From contig NZ_SODU01000001.1 of NCBI RefSeq assembly GCF_004366075.1, positions 62,001 through 126,000 on the forward strand: a stretch of DNA of 64,000 bases, read 5' to 3'. The first letter of the stretch is position 1; each line of letters starts with the position of its first letter. This stretch comes from Kribbella pratensis (GTDB taxonomy: Bacteria > Actinomycetota > Actinomycetes > Propionibacteriales > Kribbellaceae). This document shows, piece by piece, positions 1-7,890 of this stretch. The translations under genes and the position numbers were made by a program. Under the pieces are notes generated by a model that was not told the origin of the DNA, ran no database searches, and saw nothing but the letters and a program-made list of their open reading frames with translations.

Positions 1-85
1 GCGACGAATTCCGAAGCGCATGCCTGCTCGTGGCGGTGGGAACCGCGTGAGTATCAGGGAAGAATTTGCTCAAGAGGGTGATGAC

Positions 86-502
86 ATGACGACTGCACGG
101 GATTTGATGACGCCGGGTGCGGAGTGTGTCGGCGAGAACGAAACCCTGGTCCTGGCGGCGCGGAAGATGCGGGATCTGGATGTCGGGGCGCTGCCGATCT
201 GCGGTGAGGACAACCGGCTGAAGGGCATGCTGACCGATCGTGACATCGTCGTGAAGTGCATCGCCGACGGAGGCGATCCGACGAAGGCCACGGCTGGTTC
301 GTTCGGGCAGGGAAAGCCGGTGACGATCGGTGCGGACGACAGCATCGAGGAGGCGCTGCAGACGATGGAAGCGCATCAGGTACGCCGCCTGCCGGTCATC
401 GACGGTCATGATCTCGTCGGGATGCTGGCCCAGGCGGACGTCGTACAGGCGATGCCCGGGCGCGCCGGCGGGACCGTCAGCGACATCTCCGAGCCGAGCT
501 AG
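86..502 (+). CDS. Two-CBS-domain protein
   Basis: A 138-residue protein made almost wholly of a CBS pair (about residues 5-60 and 70-128). The first begins ARDLMTPGAECV and contains LTDRDIVVKC; the second contains RLPVIDGHDLVGML. Stand-alone CBS pairs usually bind adenosyl ligands and act as energy or stress sensors; the ligand is not readable here. I chose ATG 86 because an AGAGGG run lies just upstream and the longer reading from 20 adds an unrelated N-terminus. It stands next to a GAF-ANTAR regulator, fitting a stress-response neighbourhood. Confidence 0.88.
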   Translation: MTTARDLMTPGAECVGENETLVLAARKMRDLDVGALPICGEDNRLKGMLTDRDIVVKCIADGGDPTKATAGSFGQGKPVTIGADDSIEEALQTMEAHQVRRLPVIDGHDLVGMLAQADVVQAMPGRAGGTVSDISEPS

Positions 503-602
503 CTGACGCCGAGCAGGCGGGTCGCCTGCAACGAGGTGGCCAAGCTGCGCTTCGGTGACCGGTGTGTGTCGAGGGGGCCGGCGATATTCGGGGATGAGGC
601 AG

Positions 603-1322
603 ATGGATCTGGTGGATCGGACGGCCTTGCTGGCGCGGTTGGCGAGGAAGATCGCCGAGGACGGTCCGGAGCTGTCGCTCGTGACCCGTCTCTGCCGCGC
701 GTTTCTGGCTCTCGTGGGTGGTGACGGAGCTGCGATCACCCTTTCCTATACCGAGCCGAGCCGCGTGACGCTGTGCGCCACGGACGACGTGGCGGCGCGT
801 TTGGAAGATCTGCAGGATGTGCTGGGCGAGGGCCCGGGCCCTGCTGCGTACAAGGCCGAGACCGCCATGGCGACCGACCTGCGTGTCGATCATGATCGAT
901 GGCCGTTGTTCACCGAGGCGGCCCGCGAGGTGGCGGGTGCCCGGACCGTGTACGCCGTACCGATGCGTCCTGGTCAGCGCACGATCGGCGTAGTCACGGT
1001 TCACCAGAACGACGGCGACCTGCCGGACGGTGACCGCGCGCAGTTCCTGGCCGATGCGATCGGGGCCGCGCTCATGAAGGAGCCACCGCCACCGGTCGAG
1101 TCGGAGCTCGAGCCCGGGCCGTGGTCGACGCGGGCGCAGATCCATCAGGCCACAGGCATGGTACTGATGCAGTTGCGGATCAGTCCCAGCGACGCGATGG
1201 CGTTGATGCGGGCGCATGCCTTCTCCCACAACACGACCCTGGCCGACGTCGCCGAGCAGATCATCAGCCGGCGCCTGCGATTCTCCGATGACGACGACGC
1301 CGACCACGACGCCGAGAGTTGA
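603..1322 (+). CDS. GAF-ANTAR RNA-binding antiterminator regulator
   Basis: A 239-residue protein with an N-terminal GAF domain (about 20-155) and a C-terminal ANTAR domain (about 168-230; motif QIHQATGMVLMQL followed by ALMRAHAFSHNTTLADVA). ANTAR proteins bind paired hairpins in leader RNA and prevent termination; the GAF domain is the likely signal input. It ends in an acidic tail (DDDDADHD). ATG 603 is preferred because GGATGAGG precedes it; ATG 594 is an alternative. Target RNAs are not evident. A second GAF-ANTAR protein is encoded on the other strand at 1712-2458. Confidence 0.85.
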   Translation: MDLVDRTALLARLARKIAEDGPELSLVTRLCRAFLALVGGDGAAITLSYTEPSRVTLCATDDVAARLEDLQDVLGEGPGPAAYKAETAMATDLRVDHDRWPLFTEAAREVAGARTVYAVPMRPGQRTIGVVTVHQNDGDLPDGDRAQFLADAIGAALMKEPPPPVESELEPGPWSTRAQIHQATGMVLMQLRISPSDAMALMRAHAFSHNTTLADVAEQIISRRLRFSDDDDADHDAES

Positions 1323-1334
1323 CGGCAGCTGAAC

Positions 1335-1559
1335 TCAGGACTTCTTGGCGGCGGCTTTCCCGCCCTTGCGGCCGGCTTCCTTCTTCTGGGCCGTCGTACC
1401 GCCTTGCTTGCTGTTGCCGCCCTTGCCGCTCTGTTTTCCGCCGTGCTCGCTGGACTTGGGCGCGTTGGCGATCTTGGCAGCGCGCTCCTTCGACATTCCT
1501 TTGTCCTTGAGCGCCTCGTACTGCTTCTCGTTCTTGACGTTCGCCGACTTTCCGGGCAT
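1335..1559 (-). CDS. Small basic lysine-rich protein (DUF7218-like)
   Basis: A 74-residue, strongly basic protein. Its N-terminal half reads MPGKSANVKNEKQYEALKDK, followed by GMSKERAAKIAN; its C-terminal half is Lys/Gly/Ser-rich (GRKGGKAAAKKS), like a histone or nucleic-acid-binding tail. This N-terminal block recurs in small actinobacterial proteins of unknown function, which I recall as DUF7218. ATG 1559 is chosen because GAGGAGG sits seven to eight bases upstream; the longer reading to 1601 would pass through that site. It is convergent with the ANTAR gene before it. Binding to nucleic acid is inferred only from charge. Confidence 0.75.
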   Translation of the reverse strand: MPGKSANVKNEKQYEALKDKGMSKERAAKIANAPKSSEHGGKQSGKGGNSKQGGTTAQKKEAGRKGGKAAAKKS

Positions 1560-1711
1560 CTCTGCCTCCTCGGGTGTGTGAATCGCGTTACCCGCCGTCA
1601 AGTAGTTGCTGGTGGCCCCTGACAGGAGTCCGCCGTGGACGGGGCCACAGCTCCGCGGCCCGATGTCCGCGTAGCCCAGCAGTACCCGCGGCCGAACGAT
1701 TCATGCGCCGG

Positions 1712-2458
1712 TCAGACGGTGGGGAGGCGGCGGCTGTCGATCAATTGCTGAGCGACCTCGCGGAGCTTGGTGTTGGTGTCCTGGGAGTAGCGCCTGAGGA
1801 CCTGGAAGGCACGGTCACTGTCCAGGTCGTAGCGCTCCATCAGGATCCCCATCGCCTGGCCGACCAGCTTCCGGGCGTCGACCGCGACCATCAGGTTCTG
1901 CTCGCGGCGCGCGGTCGCGACCGCGACCGCGGCGTGCCGGGCGAGGATGTGGGCGACGGCCTCCTCATCCGGCCCGAAGGCTGCCGATTGATGGCTGTAG
2001 AGGCCCAGAACGCCGACGGCCCCGAACCCCGTCCACAGCGGGACATCGAGAACACTGTGAACCCCGAGGCCGAGAACCTTCTTGGTCCACTCCGGCCAGC
2101 GGGTCTCCTGGACGAGATCAGGGATCGAGACGGTGGCACGGTCGCGCATGCACTCCACCAACGGTCCGTCCCCGCCGGCCAGCTGGAACCGGTAGATCTC
2201 GGCGACGACAGGATCGGTGACGGCGGGCACCTCCGGCCGGTTGCCGGCCGTGTGCAGTGCTACGCCGGCGTAATCGCAGTTCAGCGCCTGCAACGCGAAC
2301 TCGACCAGTGCCTCGACAGTCTCTTCCACACCCTCCGCTTCGTGCATCTCCAGAGCGAGCCGGGAGAAGCCTTCAGCGGCCGGTACAAGGTCTGTCCGCG
2401 CCGAAGGTTCGCCCGCATCGTCCTCGGTACCCGTGATTCGCCGGCCTGTGTCCGTCAC
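1712..2458 (-). CDS. GAF-ANTAR RNA-binding antiterminator regulator
   Basis: A 248-residue protein with a GAF domain (about 25-170, ending in HILARHAAVAVATARREQNL) and a C-terminal ANTAR domain (about 180-245, ARKLVGQAMGILMERYDLD and SQDTNTKLREVAQQLI). It probably acts as a signal-controlled transcription antiterminator. The GTG at 2458 gives a sensible start; longer in-frame extension runs far into the antisense of the neighbouring molybdoenzyme and is not credible. It is divergent from the molybdopterin oxidoreductase, which it might control (inference). Its ANTAR domain closely matches the broken fragment at 59147-59311 (40 of 54 residues identical by eye). Confidence 0.85.
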   Translation of the reverse strand: MTDTGRRITGTEDDAGEPSARTDLVPAAEGFSRLALEMHEAEGVEETVEALVEFALQALNCDYAGVALHTAGNRPEVPAVTDPVVAEIYRFQLAGGDGPLVECMRDRATVSIPDLVQETRWPEWTKKVLGLGVHSVLDVPLWTGFGAVGVLGLYSHQSAAFGPDEEAVAHILARHAAVAVATARREQNLMVAVDARKLVGQAMGILMERYDLDSDRAFQVLRRYSQDTNTKLREVAQQLIDSRRLPTV

Positions 2459-2539
2459 GTCCCTATCATGCACCGCAGCACGCGCCGAACCCAGAAGGGG
2501 AAGCCGTTTCGAGGGGTACGCCGAGGGCACCAGAGCGAA

Positions 2540-4987
2540 ATGGGAGAGATCGATCGGATTGCGGAGCCGTGGGGGACACGGGCGGCGTACGGACCGGGGG
2601 AGTTCTGGCCGGTGCGGGTGGACGTGCGGCTGGACGACGGAGTGCGTCCGGCCGATGTCGACGAGTGGGTACAGTCCGCGACCATCCTGCACTCGAACGG
2701 TGACGGGCTGGACATCGCGGTCAAGGACGGCCGGATCGTGGGGGTGCGGGGCCGGGCCGACGACCGGGTGAATCACGGCCGGCTGGGGCCGAAGGACCTG
2801 TTCGGCTACCAGGCCAACAACTCGGCGGACCGGCTGACGACGCCGCTGGTCCGCCGGGACGGGGAGCTCGTGGAGACGGACTGGGACACCGCGATGGCGG
2901 CGGTGGCCGGACGAACGCGGGAGCTGCTCGCCGAGCGCGGCCCGAGTTCGGTCGGCTTCTACACCACCGGCCAGCTGTTCCTCGAGGAGTACTACACGCT
3001 CGCGTTGATCGCCCGCGGCGGTATCGGCACCAACCACCTGGACGGCAACACCAGACTCTGTACGGCGACCGCGGCGGCAGCGCTGAAGGAAACGTTTGCG
3101 TGCGACGGTCAGCCTGGCTCGTACACCGATGTCGATCATGCCGACGTGATCGCGCTCTACGGCCACAACATGGCCGAGACCCAGACGGTGCTGTGGACCC
3201 GGATCCTCGACCGGCTCGCCGGCCCGAACCCGCCGAAGATCCTGTGCGTGGATCCGCGCCGTACGCCGGTGGCCGCCGCCGCGACGATCCACCTGGCGCC
3301 GAAACCCGGGACGAACGTCGCCCTGATGAACGCGATCCTGCACGAGATCATCGCGAACGAGTGGGTCGATCGCGACTACGTCGACCGGCACACGATCGGG
3401 TACGACGAACTCGCGAAACAGGTGGCGGACTGCGATCCGGAGTGGGCTGCGGCGATCTGCGACGTACCGCCTGGTGACATCCGCGACGCGGCCCGGCTGC
3501 TCGGCACCGCGGAACGGCTGCTGTCGACGGTGCTGCAAGGCTTCTACCAGTCTCACCAGGCGACGGCAGCCGCGGTCCAGGTCAACAATGTCAACCTGCT
3601 CCGCGGGATGCTCGGCCGGCCGGGGTGCGGGATCCTGCAGATGAACGGCCAGCCGACCGCGGAGAACACCCGGGAGTGCGGCGCCGACGGCGACCTGCCG
3701 GGTTTCCGGAACTGGGCGAACGAAGACCAGGTCGCCGACCTCGCGAAGGTCTGGAACGTCGACCCGACGCAGATCCCGCACTACTCCGAGCCGACGCACC
3801 TGATGCAGATGCTGCGGTACGTCGAGGACGGGTCGATCCGCTTCCTCTACGTCAGCGGGACCAATCCGGCGGTGTCGCTGCCCGAGCTGGCCAGGGTCAG
3901 GAAGCTGCTCAGCCAGGAGCGGCTGTTCCTCGTCGTCCAGGACATCTTCCTCTCGGAGACCGCGGAGCTGGCCGACGTGGTGCTGCCGGCGGCCACCTGG
4001 GGCGAGAAGACCGGCACGTTCACGAACGCCGACCGTACCGTGCATCTGTCGGAGAAGGCCGTGGAGCCGCCCGGTACGGCGCGGGCTGATCTGGACATCT
4101 TCCTCGACTACGCCCGGCGTCTCGAGCTGACGGACAAGGACGGCGAACCGCTGGTGAAGTGGACCGACGCGGAAGGCGCGTTCGAGGCATGGAAGGAGTG
4201 CAGCGCGGGGCGGCCGTGCGACTACAGCGGTTTGAGCTACGAGAAGCTGCGGGGTGGGAGCGGGATCCAGTGGCCGTGCAACGCGGAGCATCCGGACGGC
4301 ACCGAGCGCATCTATACGAATGGCGAGTTCTGGAGTGAACCGTCGTACTGCGAGAGCTATGGCAAGGATCTGGTGACGGGCGCGCCGTTGGACCCGGTCG
4401 AGTACGAGGCGATGAATCCGTCCGGGAAGGCGGTCCTGAAGGCGGCGGAATACCTGGAGCTGCATGAGCCGCCGACGTCTGAGTATCCGTACCTGCTGAC
4501 GACCGGGCGCACGCTGTACCACTTCCACACGCGGACGAAGACCGGGCGCGTGCGGCAGCTGCAGAACGCTGCGCCGGAGGTCTGGGTGGAGATGTCGCCG
4601 TACGACGCGGAGCTGCAGGGATGGGACGAAGGCGATCTCCTGCGGATCAGCACGTCGCGGGGGAGCGTGAGGGCGCGGCTGCGGATCAGCGGGATCCGGC
4701 CGGCGACCTTGTTCCTGCCGTTCCACTACGGGTACTGGGACGCGCCCGACGAGCGGTCGGCCCGGGCGGCCAACGAACTCACCGCCACCGACTGGGATCC
4801 GTGCTCGAAGCAGCCGCTGTTCAAGTGCGCGGCCGCCAGGGTCGAACGGATCGGCGTGGGGAACGCGCCCTCGCCGGCGCCGACCACGACGGCGTCCAAG
4901 CCGGTCGTCGCCGGCGTATCACCGACGCGAGGTGGGACCGACGCCGTGGTTCTCGAGCACTTCCCGGCGAAGGGGGACGAGCGATGA
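2540..4987 (+). CDS. Molybdopterin oxidoreductase lacking the N-terminal Fe-S motif
   Basis: An 815-residue protein of the DMSO-reductase superfamily, closest in layout to assimilatory nitrate reductases and formate-dehydrogenase-like enzymes. The Mo-binding region includes GNTRLC, with Cys174 as the likely Mo ligand, then YGHNMAETQ, DPRRTPVA, SGTNPAVSLPEL and LPAATWGEKTGTFTN. A C-terminal molybdopterin dinucleotide-binding domain (about 670-775) is followed by a Pro/Thr/Ser-rich linker. No cysteine occurs before residue 174, so the usual N-terminal [4Fe-4S] motif is absent although its surroundings (residues 44-87) are recognisable. ATG 2540 follows an AG-rich run; upstream in-frame sequence is antisense to the ANTAR gene. 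Substrate unknown. The next gene is translationally coupled. Confidence 0.85.
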   Translation: MGEIDRIAEPWGTRAAYGPGEFWPVRVDVRLDDGVRPADVDEWVQSATILHSNGDGLDIAVKDGRIVGVRGRADDRVNHGRLGPKDLFGYQANNSADRLTTPLVRRDGELVETDWDTAMAAVAGRTRELLAERGPSSVGFYTTGQLFLEEYYTLALIARGGIGTNHLDGNTRLCTATAAAALKETFACDGQPGSYTDVDHADVIALYGHNMAETQTVLWTRILDRLAGPNPPKILCVDPRRTPVAAAATIHLAPKPGTNVALMNAILHEIIANEWVDRDYVDRHTIGYDELAKQVADCDPEWAAAICDVPPGDIRDAARLLGTAERLLSTVLQGFYQSHQATAAAVQVNNVNLLRGMLGRPGCGILQMNGQPTAENTRECGADGDLPGFRNWANEDQVADLAKVWNVDPTQIPHYSEPTHLMQMLRYVEDGSIRFLYVSGTNPAVSLPELARVRKLLSQERLFLVVQDIFLSETAELADVVLPAATWGEKTGTFTNADRTVHLSEKAVEPPGTARADLDIFLDYARRLELTDKDGEPLVKWTDAEGAFEAWKECSAGRPCDYSGLSYEKLRGGSGIQWPCNAEHPDGTERIYTNGEFWSEPSYCESYGKDLVTGAPLDPVEYEAMNPSGKAVLKAAEYLELHEPPTSEYPYLLTTGRTLYHFHTRTKTGRVRQLQNAAPEVWVEMSPYDAELQGWDEGDLLRISTSRGSVRARLRISGIRPATLFLPFHYGYWDAPDERSARAANELTATDWDPCSKQPLFKCAAARVERIGVGNAPSPAPTTTASKPVVAGVSPTRGGTDAVVLEHFPAKGDER

Positions 4988-5475
4988 CGAACAAGGTGGG
5001 CCTGGCGATCCGGGAATTGCACCGCGCGGAGAACGACCTGGCCGCGGAACTGCTGCAGGTGTCCAGCCGGCACAAGTCCGATCATGAGATCTTCTACCTC
5101 GGCAGGGATCTGGCCAGGTGGTCGCAGAACCACGTGCGGGAGCTCGCGAAGCACGGCAAGAACTACGAAGTCGACCTGGACGCCGAGGCGCACGACGAAC
5201 CAAGCCTGCTGGCGACCGTCCGGCAGAAGGGTGCAGAGCTGATCGGCGGGCTCCACGATCCGTCGCTCCTGCTCCTGAAGGACCTCAGAGAGATCCACCG
5301 CAAGGCGGCGGGTGTGTCACTCGACTGGGAGGTCCTGGCCCAGACTGCCCAGGCCCTGAAGGACACCGAGCTGCTCACCCTCACCAAGACCTGCCATCCC
5401 CAAACCCTGCGTCAACTCCGCTGGGCCAACGCCTCCCTGAAGGCGAACGCCGCCCAGATCATGGTGACGCCTTAG
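4984..5475 (+). CDS. Conserved hypothetical helical protein coupled to the molybdoenzyme
   Basis: A 163-residue protein whose ATG overlaps the TGA of the molybdopterin oxidoreductase (ATGA), so the two are probably translated together. It looks all-helical, with no signal peptide or membrane span. Repeated Glu/His-bearing helices (IRELHRAENDLAAELL and ARWSQNHVRELAKHG) recall ferritin-like bundles, but no complete metal-binding motif is visible. Only one cysteine (KTCHPQT) is present, so it is not a ferredoxin-type electron-transfer subunit. A role as partner, chaperone or electron relay of the enzyme is inferred from coupling alone. Confidence 0.75.
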   Translation: MTNKVGLAIRELHRAENDLAAELLQVSSRHKSDHEIFYLGRDLARWSQNHVRELAKHGKNYEVDLDAEAHDEPSLLATVRQKGAELIGGLHDPSLLLLKDLREIHRKAAGVSLDWEVLAQTAQALKDTELLTLTKTCHPQTLRQLRWANASLKANAAQIMVTP

Positions 5476-5523
5476 CTCGTGTGGGTACAGGGTGTTGACA
5501 ATCGGATGACTGAGGAGGACACA

Positions 5524-6045
5524 GTGGGCAGGATCGCTTTTCTGGTAGCCGCCGAAGGGATCGAGCGGGTCGAGCTGACCGAGCCGTGGGCCGCTGTCGA
5601 GAGCGCCGGGCACGAGCCCGTTCTGGTGAGTCCGGACAGCGGCGAGGTGCAGACGTTCGACCATCTGACGGCCGCGGACAAGCTGCCGGTCGACGAGGTT
5701 GTCGCCGACGTGGCAGTCGACGACTTCGCCGCGCTCGTGCTGCCCGGTGGAGTCGCCAATCCGGACGCCTTGCGGCGCGACGAGAAGGCTGTTGCCTTCG
5801 TCAAGGATTTTGTTGCCTCCGGCAAACCGGTGGCCGCGATCTGCCACGCTCCGTGGACGTTGGTCGAGGCCGGTGTCGTGCGTGGGCGCACGCTCACGTC
5901 CTGGCCCAGTCTGCAGACCGATCTCCGCAACGCCGGAGCCACCTGGGTCGATCAGGAGGTCGCGACCGACGACAACCTGATCACGAGCCGGAATCCGGAC
6001 GATCTCCCGGCGTTCTCCACCGCTCTGCTCAAGGCTCTCACTTGA
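5524..6045 (+). CDS. PfpI/DJ-1 family type 1 glutamine amidotransferase-like protein
   Basis: A 173-residue protein of the DJ-1/PfpI fold. The nucleophile elbow is AICHAPW, with the reactive Cys followed by His as in YhbO/PfpI proteins; LVLPGGVANPDALR is also typical. Members act as deglycases, chaperones or stress-protective proteins; the exact activity cannot be read. GTG 5524 is preferred because GAGGAGG lies six to seven bases upstream; ATG 5506 is in frame but lies before that site. Its last bases overlap the convergent permease gene by eight bases. Confidence 0.85.
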   Translation: MGRIAFLVAAEGIERVELTEPWAAVESAGHEPVLVSPDSGEVQTFDHLTAADKLPVDEVVADVAVDDFAALVLPGGVANPDALRRDEKAVAFVKDFVASGKPVAAICHAPWTLVEAGVVRGRTLTSWPSLQTDLRNAGATWVDQEVATDDNLITSRNPDDLPAFSTALLKALT

Positions 6046-6865
6046 GACCTGCGAGGCGGACGCCGTTGACGATGTAGCGCTGGAAGATGAGCACGAGCAG
6101 GATCGTCGGCAGCGCTGCCAGGGTCGATCCGGCCATCAGCATGCCCCATTCGTTGCCGCGCGCCGAGCGGAACGTCGCGAGGTACTGCATGATCTGGGTC
6201 AGGTCGGGGTTCGACACGACGAGCACCGGCCAGACGTAGGAGTTCCAGTATCCGAGGAACGAGGCGATGCCGACGACGACGAACGGCCCGAGCGACTGCG
6301 GCACGAAGATCTGCAGGAAGATCTGCCAGCGGGTCGCGCCGTCGATGAGCGCGGCCTCCTCCACCGCGGCCGGCATGTTGAGGTAGAACTGCCGCAGGAA
6401 GAACATCTGGGCGCTCGCCGCGACGCCGGGGATGATCAGCACCGCCAGGGTGTCGAGCATGCCGAGCTTGCTCACGACGACGAACGACGTCAGCAGGATC
6501 GCCATCGCCGGGACGAACATCGGCGTGATGCAGACCAGCCACCACAGCCGCTTCCCGGCGAAGTCGAGGCGCGCGAACGCGTACGCCGCCATCGAGTTCA
6601 CCACCAGGCTCGCGACAGTGAAGATAACGGCGCCGACGAAGGTGATGACCATGGCGCGCACGAACGCCGGATCCGCGAGGATCAGGCGGTAGTTGTCGAT
6701 CCGCCAGACGTCGGGGAAGAACTGGAACGGACTGCGCAGCACCTCGTCCTGGCCCTTGAACCCGGAGATCGCCATCCACGCCAGCGGAAAGAGCGCGGTC
6801 ACGGCGATGCCGGCGACGAGCAGGTACGACAGGAGCCGGCGCGGGGCGTACCACGAGCGGTTCAT
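6038..6865 (-). CDS. Carbohydrate ABC transporter permease, MalG type
   Basis: A 275-residue integral membrane protein with about six spans. The cytoplasmic EAA loop is EEAALIDGATRWQIFLQI, the docking site for the ATPase. N-terminal residues 14-32 form the first span and the protein ends in the usual VNGVRLAGLK. It is the last gene of a three-gene importer (binding protein, MalF-type permease, MalG-type permease); AAAGGA precedes the start. No ATPase gene lies nearby, so a shared MsiK-like ATPase encoded elsewhere probably powers it (inference). Substrate unknown. Confidence 0.92.
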   Translation of the reverse strand: MNRSWYAPRRLLSYLLVAGIAVTALFPLAWMAISGFKGQDEVLRSPFQFFPDVWRIDNYRLILADPAFVRAMVITFVGAVIFTVASLVVNSMAAYAFARLDFAGKRLWWLVCITPMFVPAMAILLTSFVVVSKLGMLDTLAVLIIPGVAASAQMFFLRQFYLNMPAAVEEAALIDGATRWQIFLQIFVPQSLGPFVVVGIASFLGYWNSYVWPVLVVSNPDLTQIMQYLATFRSARGNEWGMLMAGSTLAALPTILLVLIFQRYIVNGVRLAGLK

Positions 6866-6889
6866 CGGGGTCCTTTCGGTGACGCCACC

Positions 6890-7885
6890 TCAGGCGTCCG
6901 ACGACTTCTCGGAGCTGACGACCCGGAAGATGACGAGCGAGATGGTGCCGATGACGAGGAACAGCAGCAGCGCCGCGGTCAGGGAGTAACTCGTCGCGTA
7001 CGGCGTGGCGTCACGGAAGCTGTTGAAGATGTAGAGGTTGGGCGTGTTCGTCGCGTTGACGGGGCCGCCGTTCGTCATCACGAGCGGCAGCTGGAACTCC
7101 TGGATCGTCAACGTCAGGCCGGAGACGAGCAGGAACAGGATGACGTTGCGCAGCGACGGGATCGTGATGTAGCGGGTGCGCTGCCAGAAGTTCGCACCGT
7201 CGAGCCTGGCCGACTCGAAGTAGCTTTCGGGGATGTCGAGGATGCCGGCGAGCATGATCAGCGTCGAGACGCCGAAGCCGAGCCAGATCGCGGGGACCGC
7301 CACGGCCGGCAGCGCCGTCGACGCCGTGTTGAGCCACGCGAGCGGGCCCTGTCCGAACAGCCCGATGAACCAGTTCGCGAAACCCTCGTCCTGGTAGATG
7401 AAGACGAAGATGATCGCCGCCACGACGCTCGAGACGACGGCCGGCACGTAGACGGTCGTCTTCATGAAGGCCGCCATCCGCTTCGACAGCGTCGCAAGGA
7501 AGCTCGCCAGGAGCAGGGCCAGCACCAGGATGGTTGGCACGACCATCAAGGCGAGCTTGAGGCCGACCAGGAGCGACTCGTAGAACTCAGGGTCGGTGAG
7601 GACGTACTTGTAGAAGTCGAACCCGACGAACTCGGCGTCCTTGTAGAAGCTCATCTCGAAGAAGCTCAGGTAGAACGCGTAGACGAGCGGCCAGATGACG
7701 AAGATGCCGAGCAGCACGACCATCGGCGTGATCATCAGGTACGCCGTGAGATGCGCACGCAGATGCCGCGGGACCTGTTCGGTGATCTTCGTGGGACGTC
7801 GGCGCCGTCGGCGCGACGTACGGCCCGGGTCGGTCGCCGCACCGGCCTGGGCCGTCGGCTGCGCCGGCGTGTCGATCATGGACAT
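6890..7885 (-). CDS. Carbohydrate ABC transporter permease, MalF type
   Basis: A 331-residue permease with a charged N-terminal tail (RTSRRRRRRPTK) and six or more spans. The EAA-like loop is ESARLDGANFWQRTRYITIP. It pairs with the MalG-type permease downstream (24-base gap) and follows the binding-protein gene by five bases, so the three form one operon. ATG 7885 and ATG 7879 are both possible starts; no strong ribosome site is visible, consistent with coupling to the upstream stop. Substrate probably an oligosaccharide or sugar derivative, not identifiable from sequence. Confidence 0.92.
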   Translation of the reverse strand: MSMIDTPAQPTAQAGAATDPGRTSRRRRRRPTKITEQVPRHLRAHLTAYLMITPMVVLLGIFVIWPLVYAFYLSFFEMSFYKDAEFVGFDFYKYVLTDPEFYESLLVGLKLALMVVPTILVLALLLASFLATLSKRMAAFMKTTVYVPAVVSSVVAAIIFVFIYQDEGFANWFIGLFGQGPLAWLNTASTALPAVAVPAIWLGFGVSTLIMLAGILDIPESYFESARLDGANFWQRTRYITIPSLRNVILFLLVSGLTLTIQEFQLPLVMTNGGPVNATNTPNLYIFNSFRDATPYATSYSLTAALLLFLVIGTISLVIFRVVSSEKSSDA

Positions 7886-7890
7886 ACCTG

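Noticed and set aside
1574-2539. N-terminal extension of the molybdoenzyme frame
   Set aside because: It is antisense to the GAF-ANTAR gene, shows no Fe-S motif and no domain, and the ATG at 2540 is a good start.
1712-4726. A 1004-residue minus-strand ORF across the molybdoenzyme
   Set aside because: Only its last quarter (1712-2458) is a GAF-ANTAR protein. The rest is Arg/Pro/Leu-rich antisense of the molybdopterin oxidoreductase, whose plus-strand motifs are clear.
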